NCBI RefSeq assembly: GCF_028331445.1
Contig: NZ_JAQMHX010000005.1
Coordinates: 1 to 64,000, forward strand
DNA: 64,000 nt
Source: Candidatus Phyllobacterium onerii
Lineage (GTDB): Bacteria; Pseudomonadota; Alphaproteobacteria; Rhizobiales; Rhizobiaceae
Direction: 5' to 3'
This document shows, one piece after another, positions 17,892-26,719 of this stretch (position 1 is its first letter; every line of letters starts with the position of its first letter). A program made the translations under genes and the position numbers. Below the pieces are notes generated by a model. The model was not told where the DNA came from. It saw only the letters and a program-made list of their open reading frames with translations, and made no database searches.

Positions 17892-19388
17892 ATGAGCGAA
17901 GACCCAGCGTTTGATGATGAGTTTCGTATCGCACTCGACACCATTCCAACATTGGTTTGGGCTGCTCGACCCGACGGCACTGCCGAATTCTTCAATATGC
18001 GCTGGCTCGATTATACCGGCCTCACAGCGGATGAGGCGGGGGATTGGGGTTGGGTTACGTCGATCCACCCCGAGGATACCAAAGGCCTCACCGACACATG
18101 GAGCACCATAATTGGGTCCGGCGAACCGGGCGAAGCCGAAGCGCGCTTGCGACGATCCGACGGAGAATATCGTTGGTTTCTCTTTCGCGTCGTGCCGCTG
18201 CGCGACGAGGCCGGAAAGATTGTCAGATGGTATGGAACGAAAACCGACATTGAGCACAGAAGGCAGTCGGAACAACGAAGCCAGGAAGCCGAACGGCAGT
18301 TGCGCGCGGCGATCGACACCATCCCGGTGATCGTTTGGTCGGCGTTGCCCGACGGCACCAACGATTTTCACAACCAACGTCTGCTGTCGTACACGCAGTT
18401 CTCTCCCGACCAGGCGCAAGGGATGGGATGGCAGGCGATGTTTCATCCCGATGATGTGCAGAGGCATATCGAAACGTGGTCAAAATCCGTAGCGACCGGC
18501 AACTCGTTCGAATGTGAATCGCGGCTGCGCGGAGCGGACGGCCATTATCGTTGGTTCCTGGCCCGGGGGGAGCCGATGCGCGACGAATCCGGAAACATCG
18601 TCAAATGGTATGGAACGAACATTGACATCGAAGACCGAAAACGCGCCGAGCAGGATTTGCGGACCGCTCACGCGGACCTTGCCCATGCCATGCGCGTGGC
18701 GGCGCTCGGGGAGATGGCCGCCTCGATCGTGCACGAAGTAAATCAACCGATCACGGCAATAGTGATAAGCGGCGGCGCTTGCCTCACTTGGCTCAACAAG
18801 GATCCGCCTGAACTCGACAAAGTGCGCACGTCGGTCGAGCAAATGGTGGATGCGGGCGTTCGGACCGGCGAGGTGGTCCAACGGATTGGTGTGCTCGCCA
18901 AGAAGGGCGATGCACAACAGGAACTTCTTCAGATCAACGATGTGATTCAAGAAAGCCTTCTCATGGTCGAGCGGGAGTTGACCAACCATGGCGTGACGAC
19001 GCGGGTGGAGCTTACCAGCACCTTGCCGCCGCTTCTCGGCGATCGGGTGCAGCTGCAGCAGGTGATCGTCAATCTGATCATGAACGGTGTCGACGCAATG
19101 CTGGCCGCCGCAAACCGGCCGCGCCAACTGCTGATTAAATCGGATCAGGACAGCAGCGATCGAGTAATCGTGGCGGTGCAGGATTCCGGCATCGGCATCG
19201 ATCCGAAAGATTTGGACCGTCTCTTTGACGCCTTTTTTACAACGAAGACCGACGGCCTGGGCATGGGCCTGCGGATTTGCCGCACCATCATCGAAGACCA
19301 TGGCGGCATTCTGTGGGCCTCCCGCAACGCCGCAACCGGAGCGACGTTTCAATTCAGTCTGCCGACGGAAACGCAGAGGCCAAGGTAA
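17892..19388 (+). CDS. PAS-PAS sensor histidine kinase, copy A
   Basis: 498 aa and cytoplasmic, with no membrane segment. Two PAS/PAC units (about 10-125 and 138-253, each ending W-Y-G-T-x-x-D-I-E-x-R) precede a DHp domain with phospho-acceptor His281 in IVHEVNQPITAI. A C-terminal HATPase domain follows (NLIMNGVDAM, DSGIGIDPKDL, TDGLGMGLRICRTI). This is the FixL/HEVNQP class common in rhizobia. ATG 17892 was chosen because the paralogue at 31410 starts at the same residue (MSE). It autophosphorylates on His and probably feeds the FixJ-type and receiver-only proteins encoded just downstream. The PAS ligand is unknown, and I see no haem-binding His signature. Confidence 0.9.
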   Translation: MSEDPAFDDEFRIALDTIPTLVWAARPDGTAEFFNMRWLDYTGLTADEAGDWGWVTSIHPEDTKGLTDTWSTIIGSGEPGEAEARLRRSDGEYRWFLFRVVPLRDEAGKIVRWYGTKTDIEHRRQSEQRSQEAERQLRAAIDTIPVIVWSALPDGTNDFHNQRLLSYTQFSPDQAQGMGWQAMFHPDDVQRHIETWSKSVATGNSFECESRLRGADGHYRWFLARGEPMRDESGNIVKWYGTNIDIEDRKRAEQDLRTAHADLAHAMRVAALGEMAASIVHEVNQPITAIVISGGACLTWLNKDPPELDKVRTSVEQMVDAGVRTGEVVQRIGVLAKKGDAQQELLQINDVIQESLLMVERELTNHGVTTRVELTSTLPPLLGDRVQLQQVIVNLIMNGVDAMLAAANRPRQLLIKSDQDSSDRVIVAVQDSGIGIDPKDLDRLFDAFFTTKTDGLGMGLRICRTIIEDHGGILWASRNAATGATFQFSLPTETQRPR

Positions 19389-19422
19389 CCTTGACGATCG
19401 ATCCAATGGTTGTCCGGGGTCT

Positions 19423-19983
19423 TCAATTGGACAGAAGACGGTTCTTGCGCCAGCCATGCGGGGTCTCTCCAACCGCGCGGCCGAAGACCCTCGTCAGATG
19501 CGACTGGTCGGAAAATCCGCAGGCAACCGCGACTCTGCTCAGCGGCTCCCGCGTCCCCAGCATCATCCGCTGGGCGAGGGAAACGCGTTCCTGCAAAACA
19601 AAGGCATGCGGACAGATGCCGAAAGAGGCTTGAAACGCCCTGTTGAAATGGCTCAGGCTCAGGCCGCAGACGCGGGCCAACTCCCGGGTAGAAATCGACC
19701 GATCCAGGTTGTCGCCTATATGCCGTTTTATCCGGCGGATTTGCCAGGGTGCCAATCCGCCGGATACGTTGCGCCCGTTCTCGGACCGACACTTGGTCCC
19801 TTCAACGTGGAACATCTCGATCGCCTTTTGCACGCATGCCTCGGCCACTTGATCCTCGAGCTGCCAGATCGACGCCACCGCCGACAACAAGCCGCGCATG
19901 ATTTCGTGATTGAACTGCTCGGAGTCGATACTGTCGGTTGGCAGGTGTCCGAAACTGGCTGATGGTGTGAGTGCATATGTCAT
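19423..19983 (-). CDS. AraC-family regulator, copy A
   Basis: 186 aa. The short N-terminal helical part (FNHEIMRGLLSAVASIWQLEDQVAEACVQKAIEMF) has no cupin sensor. The C-terminal AraC/XylS double HTH is at about 83-180 (IKRHIGDNLDRSISTRELARVCGLSLSHFNRAFQASFG and EPLSRVAVACGFSDQSHLTRVFGRAVGETPHGWR). It is convergent with the kinase gene (34-nt gap). It has a paralogue at 32928, and the two share a conserved upstream region (20013-20094), so both are probably controlled by the same protein, plausibly the adjacent FixJ-type regulator. Confidence 0.9.
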   Translation of the reverse strand: MTYALTPSASFGHLPTDSIDSEQFNHEIMRGLLSAVASIWQLEDQVAEACVQKAIEMFHVEGTKCRSENGRNVSGGLAPWQIRRIKRHIGDNLDRSISTRELARVCGLSLSHFNRAFQASFGICPHAFVLQERVSLAQRMMLGTREPLSRVAVACGFSDQSHLTRVFGRAVGETPHGWRKNRLLSN

Positions 19984-20012
19984 CGGGTCCTCCGCAAAAT
20001 GGCCATTTCCCG

Positions 20013-20094
20013 GACATTTTAGGAAAACCGCTCAAAGCGATCCATACTACTGGAGGCTAGCCTTGGATGACTTCCGTCTAGGTTCAGTAGACCG
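20013..20094 (-). promoter_or_regulatory. Conserved upstream region of the AraC gene, copy A
   Basis: This non-coding stretch matches 33541-33622 upstream of the other AraC copy, including AGGAAAACCG, GCGATCCATACTAC and TGACTTCCGT(C)TAGGTTCA. Conservation of non-coding DNA between diverged copies suggests a shared promoter/operator. Confidence 0.5.
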
Positions 20095-20165
20095 TTTTGA
20101 AAGATTGAACGATCAATTCCGTCATTTCGTCATTTTGCTTTGGACGTCTCGCGCATGAAACGCGG

Positions 20166-20792
20166 TCAGGTGTTGGGGCGATCGGGATTGAGGCCCAACA
20201 GGTCGGCCATGCGCACCAGCTCCGGTAGCGACGACGCTCCCATCTTCTGCATGACGTGACTGCGGTGGAGCTTGACCGTGGCTTCGCTTATGCCGACGTC
20301 GGCAGCAATCTGCTTGTTAAGGCGACCTGAGATCACCCACTCCATAATCTCCCGTTCCCTCGAAGATAACTGGTCGAAAGCTGCCCGCAATTTTGCGAGG
20401 TGTTTCGATGCCGTCCGAGACGAGCGGTCTCTCTCCACCGCGGAGTGAATGGCGTCCACCAAATCCTGATGGCGAACCGGCTTGGTCAGGAATTCGACCG
20501 CCCCGCCTTTCATGGCGCGCACCGTCATGGGCACGTCGGCATGGCCGCTGATGAAAATGATGGGGAGGTCGACGTTCGCCTGCGAGAGGTCATCCTGGAA
20601 ATCCAGTCCGCTTCGACCCGGAAGCCTGACGTCCGTGACGATGCACCCCGGATCGTCCGTCGGGCCGTCGTTCCAAAATTCTTGTACCGAACCGTACGAC
20701 TTCACGCCAAGGCCCAACGACATAACCAATCCGCTCAGGGAATCGCGGATGCCGGCGTCGTCGTCGATGATCCTTACAATCGGCTCGCTCAA
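20166..20792 (-). CDS. FixJ-family response regulator, copy A
   Basis: 208 aa. The receiver domain has the acidic cluster IIDDDAG, phospho-acceptor Asp54 (IVTDVRLPGRSG) and Lys in FLTKP. The LuxR/NarL-type HTH at the C-terminus reads LSSREREIMEWVISGRLNKQIAADVGISEATVKLHRSHVMQKM. It starts with TTG at 20792, as does its paralogue at 34294. It is the likely DNA-binding output of the adjacent PAS kinase, and the conserved region between it and the AraC gene is a plausible target. Confidence 0.92.
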   Translation of the reverse strand: MSEPIVRIIDDDAGIRDSLSGLVMSLGLGVKSYGSVQEFWNDGPTDDPGCIVTDVRLPGRSGLDFQDDLSQANVDLPIIFISGHADVPMTVRAMKGGAVEFLTKPVRHQDLVDAIHSAVERDRSSRTASKHLAKLRAAFDQLSSREREIMEWVISGRLNKQIAADVGISEATVKLHRSHVMQKMGASSLPELVRMADLLGLNPDRPNT

Positions 20793-21216
20793 GTGATTGC
20801 CCGTCGGCTAAAGTTGACATCCGGGGAAAGAATACAACGTGACGACACATTTGGCGATGGCAAGGTTCAATCAGCACGATCGCGGCGAAATTGGATGGGA
20901 GAATTCGCCGTTCCAGTCTGCCGTCCTGACGAGCCTTCCAATCACTCGTGACCCGTCCTTCACGAAGAACATTCAGGGCATACTTTTGCTGTTCAAATTC
21001 CCAGCCCGGTCGCAGAGGCCCATGGTGGCCGAGAACCTCGACCAAAGCATAGGGACTGCTCAACCAAAGACATTGCTGAGGGCCGGGGATACGATTGCAT
21101 TTGCAGAACCGGAGCCTATCATCGATCCCGATAATTCCTAACGCGATCGCATGGCGATCAGCTTGGGACAATGTATCATCGTTGTAGCAGGCGATGACGA
21201 TCGGGGCTGGAAATCA
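20793..21216. other. Divergent intergenic region, copy A (no convincing gene)
   Basis: This lies between the divergent FixJ-type and receiver-only genes. Open frames on both strands (for example MTTHLAMARFNQHDRG... on +) are not conserved as protein in the second copy; only short stretches (TTGGCGATGGCAAG) are shared. It probably contains the two divergent promoters. Confidence 0.4.
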
Positions 21217-21591
21217 GTGGTAGAGACCAGGACGATTGCGGTGGTGGACGATGACCAGACGATCCGCCGGGCGTTGGATGACCTGATACGCGCCTGCGGC
21301 TATGGATCGGCATTGTTTGCGACCGCCGAAGAGTTTCTCGCCTACCGCGACCGCGCCAGCATCGACTGCATCCTGGTCGACGTCAAGATGCCCGGCATGG
21401 GGGGCGTCGAGCTCCAATTAAAGCTCAACGCCGATCCCCCGAAACCGCCGATGATCTTCATGACTTCCTATGCCGACGACAAGACGCGCTCGGCGGCAAT
21501 GGCGGGCGGCGCTTTTGCCTTTCTTGTCAAACCCATGGAAATCCACCGTCTGACCGACCTTGTGCGGATGGCGGTGGAGCAAAAAAACTAA
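21217..21591 (+). CDS. Receiver-only response regulator, copy A
   Basis: 124 aa with a single CheY-like receiver domain and no output: DDD acidic pocket at 11-13, phospho-acceptor Asp55 (ILVDVKMPGMGG), switch Thr in IFMTSYAD and Lys in AFLVKPMEI. GTG 21217 is chosen because similarity with the paralogue (TTG 34599) begins exactly here; the frame is open upstream to 21151. Such stand-alone receivers often act as phosphate sinks or as intermediates in a branched relay with a FixL-like kinase. It is divergent from the FixJ-type gene. Confidence 0.88.
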   Translation: MVETRTIAVVDDDQTIRRALDDLIRACGYGSALFATAEEFLAYRDRASIDCILVDVKMPGMGGVELQLKLNADPPKPPMIFMTSYADDKTRSAAMAGGAFAFLVKPMEIHRLTDLVRMAVEQKN

Positions 21592-21739
21592 ACTCAGCAA
21601 CCCCTCTTTCGAGGGTGTACTACTGGACCGGAGCAGCTAGAATGGCGGTTGGGGGGTTTGGAGCGAAACGTCTCTTCGATGTGGAGTTGAGTACCGCTCC
21701 GACCGATATTTTGTCTTCCACCGTCCTTGGGTGTTTCAA

Positions 21740-22051
21740 ATGGATGTAGACAGAGACAGCATTATCGAGATCGACCGTACTCTTTCCGCCCCATGGGCGT
21801 TGCCTTTGGACCTGACTGTTGACGGTCAAGACCGCATGCCGGTCACGGAGTCACCTCCGGCCCTGGCGAATGAGGTGCACAACATAAATCTGCTGCTCGG
21901 TGCGATCGTCATCGGAGCGCAAGCCAACGTCCAGTGGCTCAAGTCGAGCCAACCCAATCTGGAGGCGGCACAACGCACTTCCGCACGCCTGCTGGCCCAG
22001 ATTCAAAATCTGTGCGAAATGGTGGATGGATTGAGATCCGGCCAGACGTGA
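21740..22051 (+). CDS. Stand-alone DHp-like (histidine-kinase dimerisation) protein, copy A
   Basis: About 103 aa. After a variable N-terminus, VHNINLLLGAIVIGAQANVQWL followed by ..PNLEAAQRTSARLL aligns without gaps to VHEVNQPITAIVISGGACLTWL followed by ..PPELDKVRTSVEQMV of the nearby PAS kinases. It is therefore the two-helix DHp hairpin with no PAS and no ATPase domain. The phospho-acceptor His is kept (about residue 47), but the adjacent acidic residue is Asn and the QP of HEVNQP is lost. It might be a phosphotransfer or dimerisation partner that tunes the kinase. A second copy lies at 35207. ATG 21740 or GTG 21731 could be the start. Confidence 0.7.
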   Translation: MDVDRDSIIEIDRTLSAPWALPLDLTVDGQDRMPVTESPPALANEVHNINLLLGAIVIGAQANVQWLKSSQPNLEAAQRTSARLLAQIQNLCEMVDGLRSGQT

Positions 22052-22140
22052 GTGTCGGGAGCTTCTCCTTTCGGGACGGCCACGACCGAAGTTTTGCTCC
22101 GCCTCCCAAAACAACGCCGAACCAACGTCCGGCTTTTTGC

Positions 22141-25100
22141 TTGATTGCCTTTTTATCGAAACTGGTGCGGAATTTCCTTCATACCGCAACTGCGATTGCG
22201 GCAATTCTGGTGTCGTGTGCTGCAGGTGCGAACCAAAATGTGTCGGTGGCCGAAGTGGCCCCAGACGTTATCAAGATGAAAGTCGAGGATCGTGACGACA
22301 TCCGCTTTCGGAGAATATCACTATCCCAGGGACTTTCCCAAACCCGCGTGTCGCAGATTGTTCAAGATGATGATGGTTATCTGTGGTTCGGCACGCAGCA
22401 CGGCGTCAATCGCTATGACGGTCAGGACTTTCATGTATTCAAACATGAACTGGGCAAACCCGAGAGTCTAAGCGGCATCTTTATATATTCCCTCTTCAAG
22501 GACCGCAACGGAACCATCTGGGTAGGCAGTGATCAATTCCTCGACGCGTTCGACAAGACGACAGGAACTTTCAGGCACTATCCGCTCGACCCGGCGAACC
22601 CGACGGTCATCCACATCAGTGAAGACTCCGAAGGCAACCTGTGGCTCTCGACCAGCCAGGGGCTGTTTCGTCTTGATCCCGCCACAGGGAAAAGTGTCAG
22701 GTTCGGACACGATGCAAAGGATGCGGCAAGCCTCTCCAGTGACGATATCAAGTCGACGGGAACCGACAGTCGGGGCGTGTTCTGGGTGGCGAGCAACGCC
22801 GGGTTGGAAGCATTCGACAGAGCCAGCGGCAAAGTCTCGGTGAGAATACCTCTCCGTGAGGAGGTCAGGGAATTCAAGTTTCACGAGGATGCGCACGGCA
22901 CCTTCTGGATCATATACGGATCGGGCAACGGATTGGGTATTTATGACCGGAATACCAACAGGCTCGTCAGATATTCCTTCGAGGGTGTCGCCGACAACAG
23001 CCTGACCGGCGTCTATGATTTGCTGGAGGCGAGCAACGGCAATGTCTGGCTGGCGACCATGGGCGCGGGACTGTTGTCGTTCGACCGGGAAAAATTCCGT
23101 TTCATCAGGTACACGAACGATCCCAACGATGTGCAAAGCCTTGCGGAGAACAGGGTTATCGCCTTGTACGAGGACGCCGAAGGCAACATCTGGACAGGCC
23201 TTCACGCAAACCCACCGAACGTTTTCCCCAAGAAAGCGCCGCCTTTCCAGAAATTGTGGCCATACCCGAGGCATCCGGACAAGCTCGGCGAATCGCTTGT
23301 CAATGCCATCTTTGAAGATCGATACGGTGCAATCTGGATCGGTGCAGGCGGTGCCCTCAACCGGATCGATACGGTTGCCAGAACAATGGAGCCTTTTGCT
23401 CCGGCGGGGCCGGGGACATCGATCGAGGTTCTGTCGATTACCGAAGACCCGTCAGGAACCCTTTGGATAGGCACTCTCGGTGGTGGGCTTTATGCCTTTG
23501 ATCAGAAAACGAAAGCATTCAGCTCGTATCGTCACGATGCCGAGAACCCGCAAAGCATCAGCAGTGACGTTGTCACCCGCGTCCTCGTCGACACATCAGA
23601 CGAGCTGTGGATCACCACCTGGAACGGCATCGACAGGTTTTCACCAAGCACGGGCAAATTCACCACCTTCAAAAGGAATCCTGCGGCTAACGCGGAGACC
23701 TATTTCTCGGTCATCAAGGACGAGCGCGGAATGCTCTGGCTGGGCACGACGGCTGGACTGGTGCAGTTCGACCCGGGTGAGGCCACCTTCAAGGTGTACA
23801 AGCACGACCCCGACAATCCTGCCAGCCTCAGCAACAACACCGTGAACACCATTCATACGGGCGGCAACGGGGTGCTGTGGGTCGGCACGCAAAACGGCCT
23901 CAACCGCTTCGACGTGGCGCACGGTACGTTTGACCACTTCTTTTCCAAGGACGGACTGGCGGGCGACGTTGTGAGTTGCCTGCTCGAAGACCACGACGGA
24001 CATCTGTGGATGAGCACCAACAAAGGCGTCTCGCAAATGGACGCGACGAGCCTGAGCTTTCAAAACTATAGCATGGCGGACGGTTTACCGGGAGACGACC
24101 TCACCGGATGGAACGCCTGCAGCACGGGCCAACACGACCGCTTCTATTTCGGCGGCTTCGCCGGCGCTGTGGCTGGAAAGAGCGCCGTTGCCGATCACGA
24201 CACGGCCTACGTGCCGCCCGTGGTGCTCACGGGACTCAAACTATCCGACCTTGAGGGAAATACCCAGTCCGTAGATGCCGCGGCCGCATTGCCGAACGCC
24301 GTGACGCTGCCCTACAACCGGAATCAGCTTGCGGTGTCATTCTCCGCATTGAGCTACAAAAGTCCCGACACCATGCAGTTCCGTTACATGCTTTCCGGAT
24401 TGGATGGACAGTGGCACAGAGCAGGGGACAACGAACGCACGATAAGCTATGCCGCTCTCCCTTCGGGAACCTTTACCCTGATGATTCAGGCTTCAACCGG
24501 CATGGGAGAATGGGTTGCACCCGGCACCGAGCTTCACATCGAGGTGCTGCCCCCATGGTGGTCAACATGGTGGTTCAGGCTGGCGGCACTCATTGCCCTA
24601 TGCGCCACCCTGGCCGCACTTTATCGCTATCGGTTGGCCAAAGTTTCCGCCCAATACAGGATCCGGCTCGAAGAGCGGATCAACGAAAGAAACAGATTGG
24701 CGCGAGAGCTGCACGATACTTTGCTGCAAACCTTCCAAGGGTTGATTTTTCGAATGCAGGCCGCACGTCACATGCTCCCTGGTCGTCCGGGGGAGGCGGG
24801 GAGAATGCTCGACCTCGTCCTCAACAAGAGCGACGAAGCCATCATCGAAGGCCGGAACGCGGTTCAAGCTCTGCGTGATCCCACCCAAGGTGACGATGTC
24901 ATCGGCTCTGTGAAACGTCTCGGCGAGGAACTTGCCAAGGTAGCGTCTGGAACCATTGACTTCAGCGTGAAGATATTCGGCCGGCCAATGGATTTCGATC
25001 CGAGCATCCGGCACGAGATCGTTCGCATCGTTTGCGAAGCCTTGCGGAACGCCTTCAAGCATTCCGGAGCGTCAACGATAGAATGCGTTTTCGCGTTTTC

Positions 25101-25335
25101 GGAGGCGGACTTGCGCGTGCGCGTCCATGACAACGGCGTTGGTTTAGGAGATAAAAACGGTGCGGCACTGGGTGCGAAAAAATGCTGGGGCATCAGAGGT
25201 ATGCGCGAAAGAGCGGAGAAAATCGGTGCAGACTTGGTCATCAAAAGCTCGGCTGGATTTGGCACGACCGTCGAATTGTCCGTCGGGTCGCAAACGGGTC
25301 CTTCGCGTGCGTGGTCGGGGGAGCCAAAGCAATGA
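22141..25335 (+). CDS. Two-component sensor kinase with periplasmic beta-propeller (Reg_prop / Y_Y_Y)
   Basis: About 1,064 aa. An N-terminal hydrophobic signal (ATAIAAILVSCAAGA) is followed by a long array of Reg_prop repeats, about 40-45 residues each with a D-x-x-G-x-L/I-W-x-G core (for example DDDGYLWFGTQHGVNRYD). Then come a Y_Y_Y domain (YNRNQLAVSFSALSYKSPDT...FRYMLSGLDGQW), one membrane helix (WWFRLAALIALCATLAALYRY), HisKA_3 with acceptor His in ARELHDTLLQTFQG, and an HATPase domain. It is a membrane sensor whose propeller probably binds a carbohydrate-like or other periplasmic ligand. The start is uncertain (TTG 22141 or GTG 22165). It overlaps its regulator gene by 4 nt. Confidence 0.88.
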   Translation: MIAFLSKLVRNFLHTATAIAAILVSCAAGANQNVSVAEVAPDVIKMKVEDRDDIRFRRISLSQGLSQTRVSQIVQDDDGYLWFGTQHGVNRYDGQDFHVFKHELGKPESLSGIFIYSLFKDRNGTIWVGSDQFLDAFDKTTGTFRHYPLDPANPTVIHISEDSEGNLWLSTSQGLFRLDPATGKSVRFGHDAKDAASLSSDDIKSTGTDSRGVFWVASNAGLEAFDRASGKVSVRIPLREEVREFKFHEDAHGTFWIIYGSGNGLGIYDRNTNRLVRYSFEGVADNSLTGVYDLLEASNGNVWLATMGAGLLSFDREKFRFIRYTNDPNDVQSLAENRVIALYEDAEGNIWTGLHANPPNVFPKKAPPFQKLWPYPRHPDKLGESLVNAIFEDRYGAIWIGAGGALNRIDTVARTMEPFAPAGPGTSIEVLSITEDPSGTLWIGTLGGGLYAFDQKTKAFSSYRHDAENPQSISSDVVTRVLVDTSDELWITTWNGIDRFSPSTGKFTTFKRNPAANAETYFSVIKDERGMLWLGTTAGLVQFDPGEATFKVYKHDPDNPASLSNNTVNTIHTGGNGVLWVGTQNGLNRFDVAHGTFDHFFSKDGLAGDVVSCLLEDHDGHLWMSTNKGVSQMDATSLSFQNYSMADGLPGDDLTGWNACSTGQHDRFYFGGFAGAVAGKSAVADHDTAYVPPVVLTGLKLSDLEGNTQSVDAAAALPNAVTLPYNRNQLAVSFSALSYKSPDTMQFRYMLSGLDGQWHRAGDNERTISYAALPSGTFTLMIQASTGMGEWVAPGTELHIEVLPPWWSTWWFRLAALIALCATLAALYRYRLAKVSAQYRIRLEERINERNRLARELHDTLLQTFQGLIFRMQAARHMLPGRPGEAGRMLDLVLNKSDEAIIEGRNAVQALRDPTQGDDVIGSVKRLGEELAKVASGTIDFSVKIFGRPMDFDPSIRHEIVRIVCEALRNAFKHSGASTIECVFAFSEADLRVRVHDNGVGLGDKNGAALGAKKCWGIRGMRERAEKIGADLVIKSSAGFGTTVELSVGSQTGPSRAWSGEPKQ

Positions 25336-25961
25336 CGGCGCGCGACCCCATTCGTGTGCTCATGGCCGATGATCATCCGCTGATCAGGGAGGGCATTTCC
25401 GCGCTAGTGTCCAGCCAATCCGACATGGCTATCGTCGGGGAGGCTTCGAACGGGATGGAAGCAACTGCAATGTACGAGGCTCTAATGCCCGACGTTGTTC
25501 TCCTCGACCTGCAAATGCCGGCCATGGGCGGGTTCGAGGCGATAACTGCGATCAAGCGCTTAAAACCGTCGGCTCGGATCATTGTGCTCACGACCTATGA
25601 GGGAGACCATCTGGCCGGCCGCGCGATCAGTCTCGGGGCCAGGGCATACCTTTTGAAAAGCGCCGTGCGCCGAGAGCTGTTGAACACCATACGCGCTGTC
25701 TTCCGCGGGCAGAAACACATCGATGCAAAGGTCGCGGAAAACCTGTCACATCATGTCGGCGAAAGTCCGTTGACCGACCGGGAAGCGGCGGTTCTTTCGC
25801 TCATAGCGGGCGGAAATTCCAACAGGGCGGTCGGCGTAGCCCTCGCTATCACCGAGGAGACGGTGAAGGGGTATGTCAAAAACATACTCGCAAAACTGAA
25901 GGCCAAAGATCGAACCCATGCCGTCGCACTGGCGATCAAGCGGGGGATAATCGAACTTTGA
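25332..25961 (+). CDS. NarL/FixJ-type response regulator partner of the propeller kinase
   Basis: 209 aa from ATG 25332, overlapping the kinase stop as ATGA. The receiver has ADDHP, phospho-acceptor Asp in VVLLDLQMPAMGG and Lys in AYLLKS. The C-terminal LuxR HTH reads LTDREAAVLSLIAGGNSNRAVGVALAITEETVKGYVKNILAKL. HisKA_3 kinases pair with NarL-type regulators, so this and the upstream gene form a complete system. The NTF2-like gene 70 nt downstream on the same strand is a candidate target or operon member. Confidence 0.93.
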   Translation: MTARDPIRVLMADDHPLIREGISALVSSQSDMAIVGEASNGMEATAMYEALMPDVVLLDLQMPAMGGFEAITAIKRLKPSARIIVLTTYEGDHLAGRAISLGARAYLLKSAVRRELLNTIRAVFRGQKHIDAKVAENLSHHVGESPLTDREAAVLSLIAGGNSNRAVGVALAITEETVKGYVKNILAKLKAKDRTHAVALAIKRGIIEL

Positions 25962-26031
25962 TGTCTGCTCCGGCCAGATCGCAATTGGGCATTGACCTAG
26001 CCGGAATGGTTCAGTTCTACAGGAGAGATAC

Positions 26032-26445
26032 ATGAGGCGAAATTCAGTCGAAATCGTCGAGCATTTCTGGCGAGAAGTTTGGCAACTGAAAAATCCCGAC
26101 GCGATCGACGATCTTGTGACGGAGGATTTTGCGATTACGTCGGGGGGTGTGGAGATAAACACCCGGGAAGCATTCAAAAAGTGGGTGGCCGCATTTCTGT
26201 CCAGCATCAACGATTTCAAGTTCGAGGTCATCGAGTCCTTTCAGAACGAGGAAGGCGACCGGGTGGCCTCGCGTTGGCGCGTTACCGGCAGAAACAACGG
26301 GTTCATGGGGACTGAGCCGACGCAGTTGCCGATCGACATGACCGGAACGGCCGTCTGGCATGTCAGGGAGGATGGCTTGCTCCAGCACAACTGGGTCGAG
26401 CGTAACTCACATGAGGTGCATCGCAGCTTGACGAAAAAGCCATGA
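26032..26445 (+). CDS. NTF2/SnoaL-like protein
   Basis: 137 aa, a single NTF2-fold domain of the nuclear-transport-factor-2-like / ester-cyclase (SnoaL) superfamily: VEIVEHFWREVWQLKNPDAIDDLVTEDFAITSG...NTREAFKKWVAAFLSSINDFKFEVIESF...VASRWRVTGRNNG...GTAVWHVREDGLLQHNWVERN. The fold holds small hydrophobic ligands; the function here is unknown. Clear ribosome site AGGAG at 26019. Its first half exists again in the chimeric gene at 16754, so this locus gives the intact reference. It is followed by the conserved unknown gene at 26720. Confidence 0.85.
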   Translation: MRRNSVEIVEHFWREVWQLKNPDAIDDLVTEDFAITSGGVEINTREAFKKWVAAFLSSINDFKFEVIESFQNEEGDRVASRWRVTGRNNGFMGTEPTQLPIDMTGTAVWHVREDGLLQHNWVERNSHEVHRSLTKKP

Positions 26446-26719
26446 CCATGGCGCGTTGACGACGCTTGATCATGTCGACAGGAGATACCCCACGCCAGCA
26501 GACAGACTGCCTCCGGACGGGATTCCGTGCAATAGTACATAGGTATCGCCCGCGCATGGCGGCGACAAAACTGCTCTCCCAAACCCGCCTTTATTCGCGA
26601 TTAGTCCGTTCCAATCGTGCCGCGTTTGTCCAATACCAGCAGGGGGGTGATGGTTCATCGTATAGCCTCAACTGTCGCGAAACCACGACTGCCGCAAATT
26701 TGAGCGAGTGATCAGGCTC

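Noticed and set aside
20590-21171. Minus-strand frame extending upstream of the FixJ-type gene
   Set aside because: No counterpart in the second module and not in frame with the regulator; likely non-coding.
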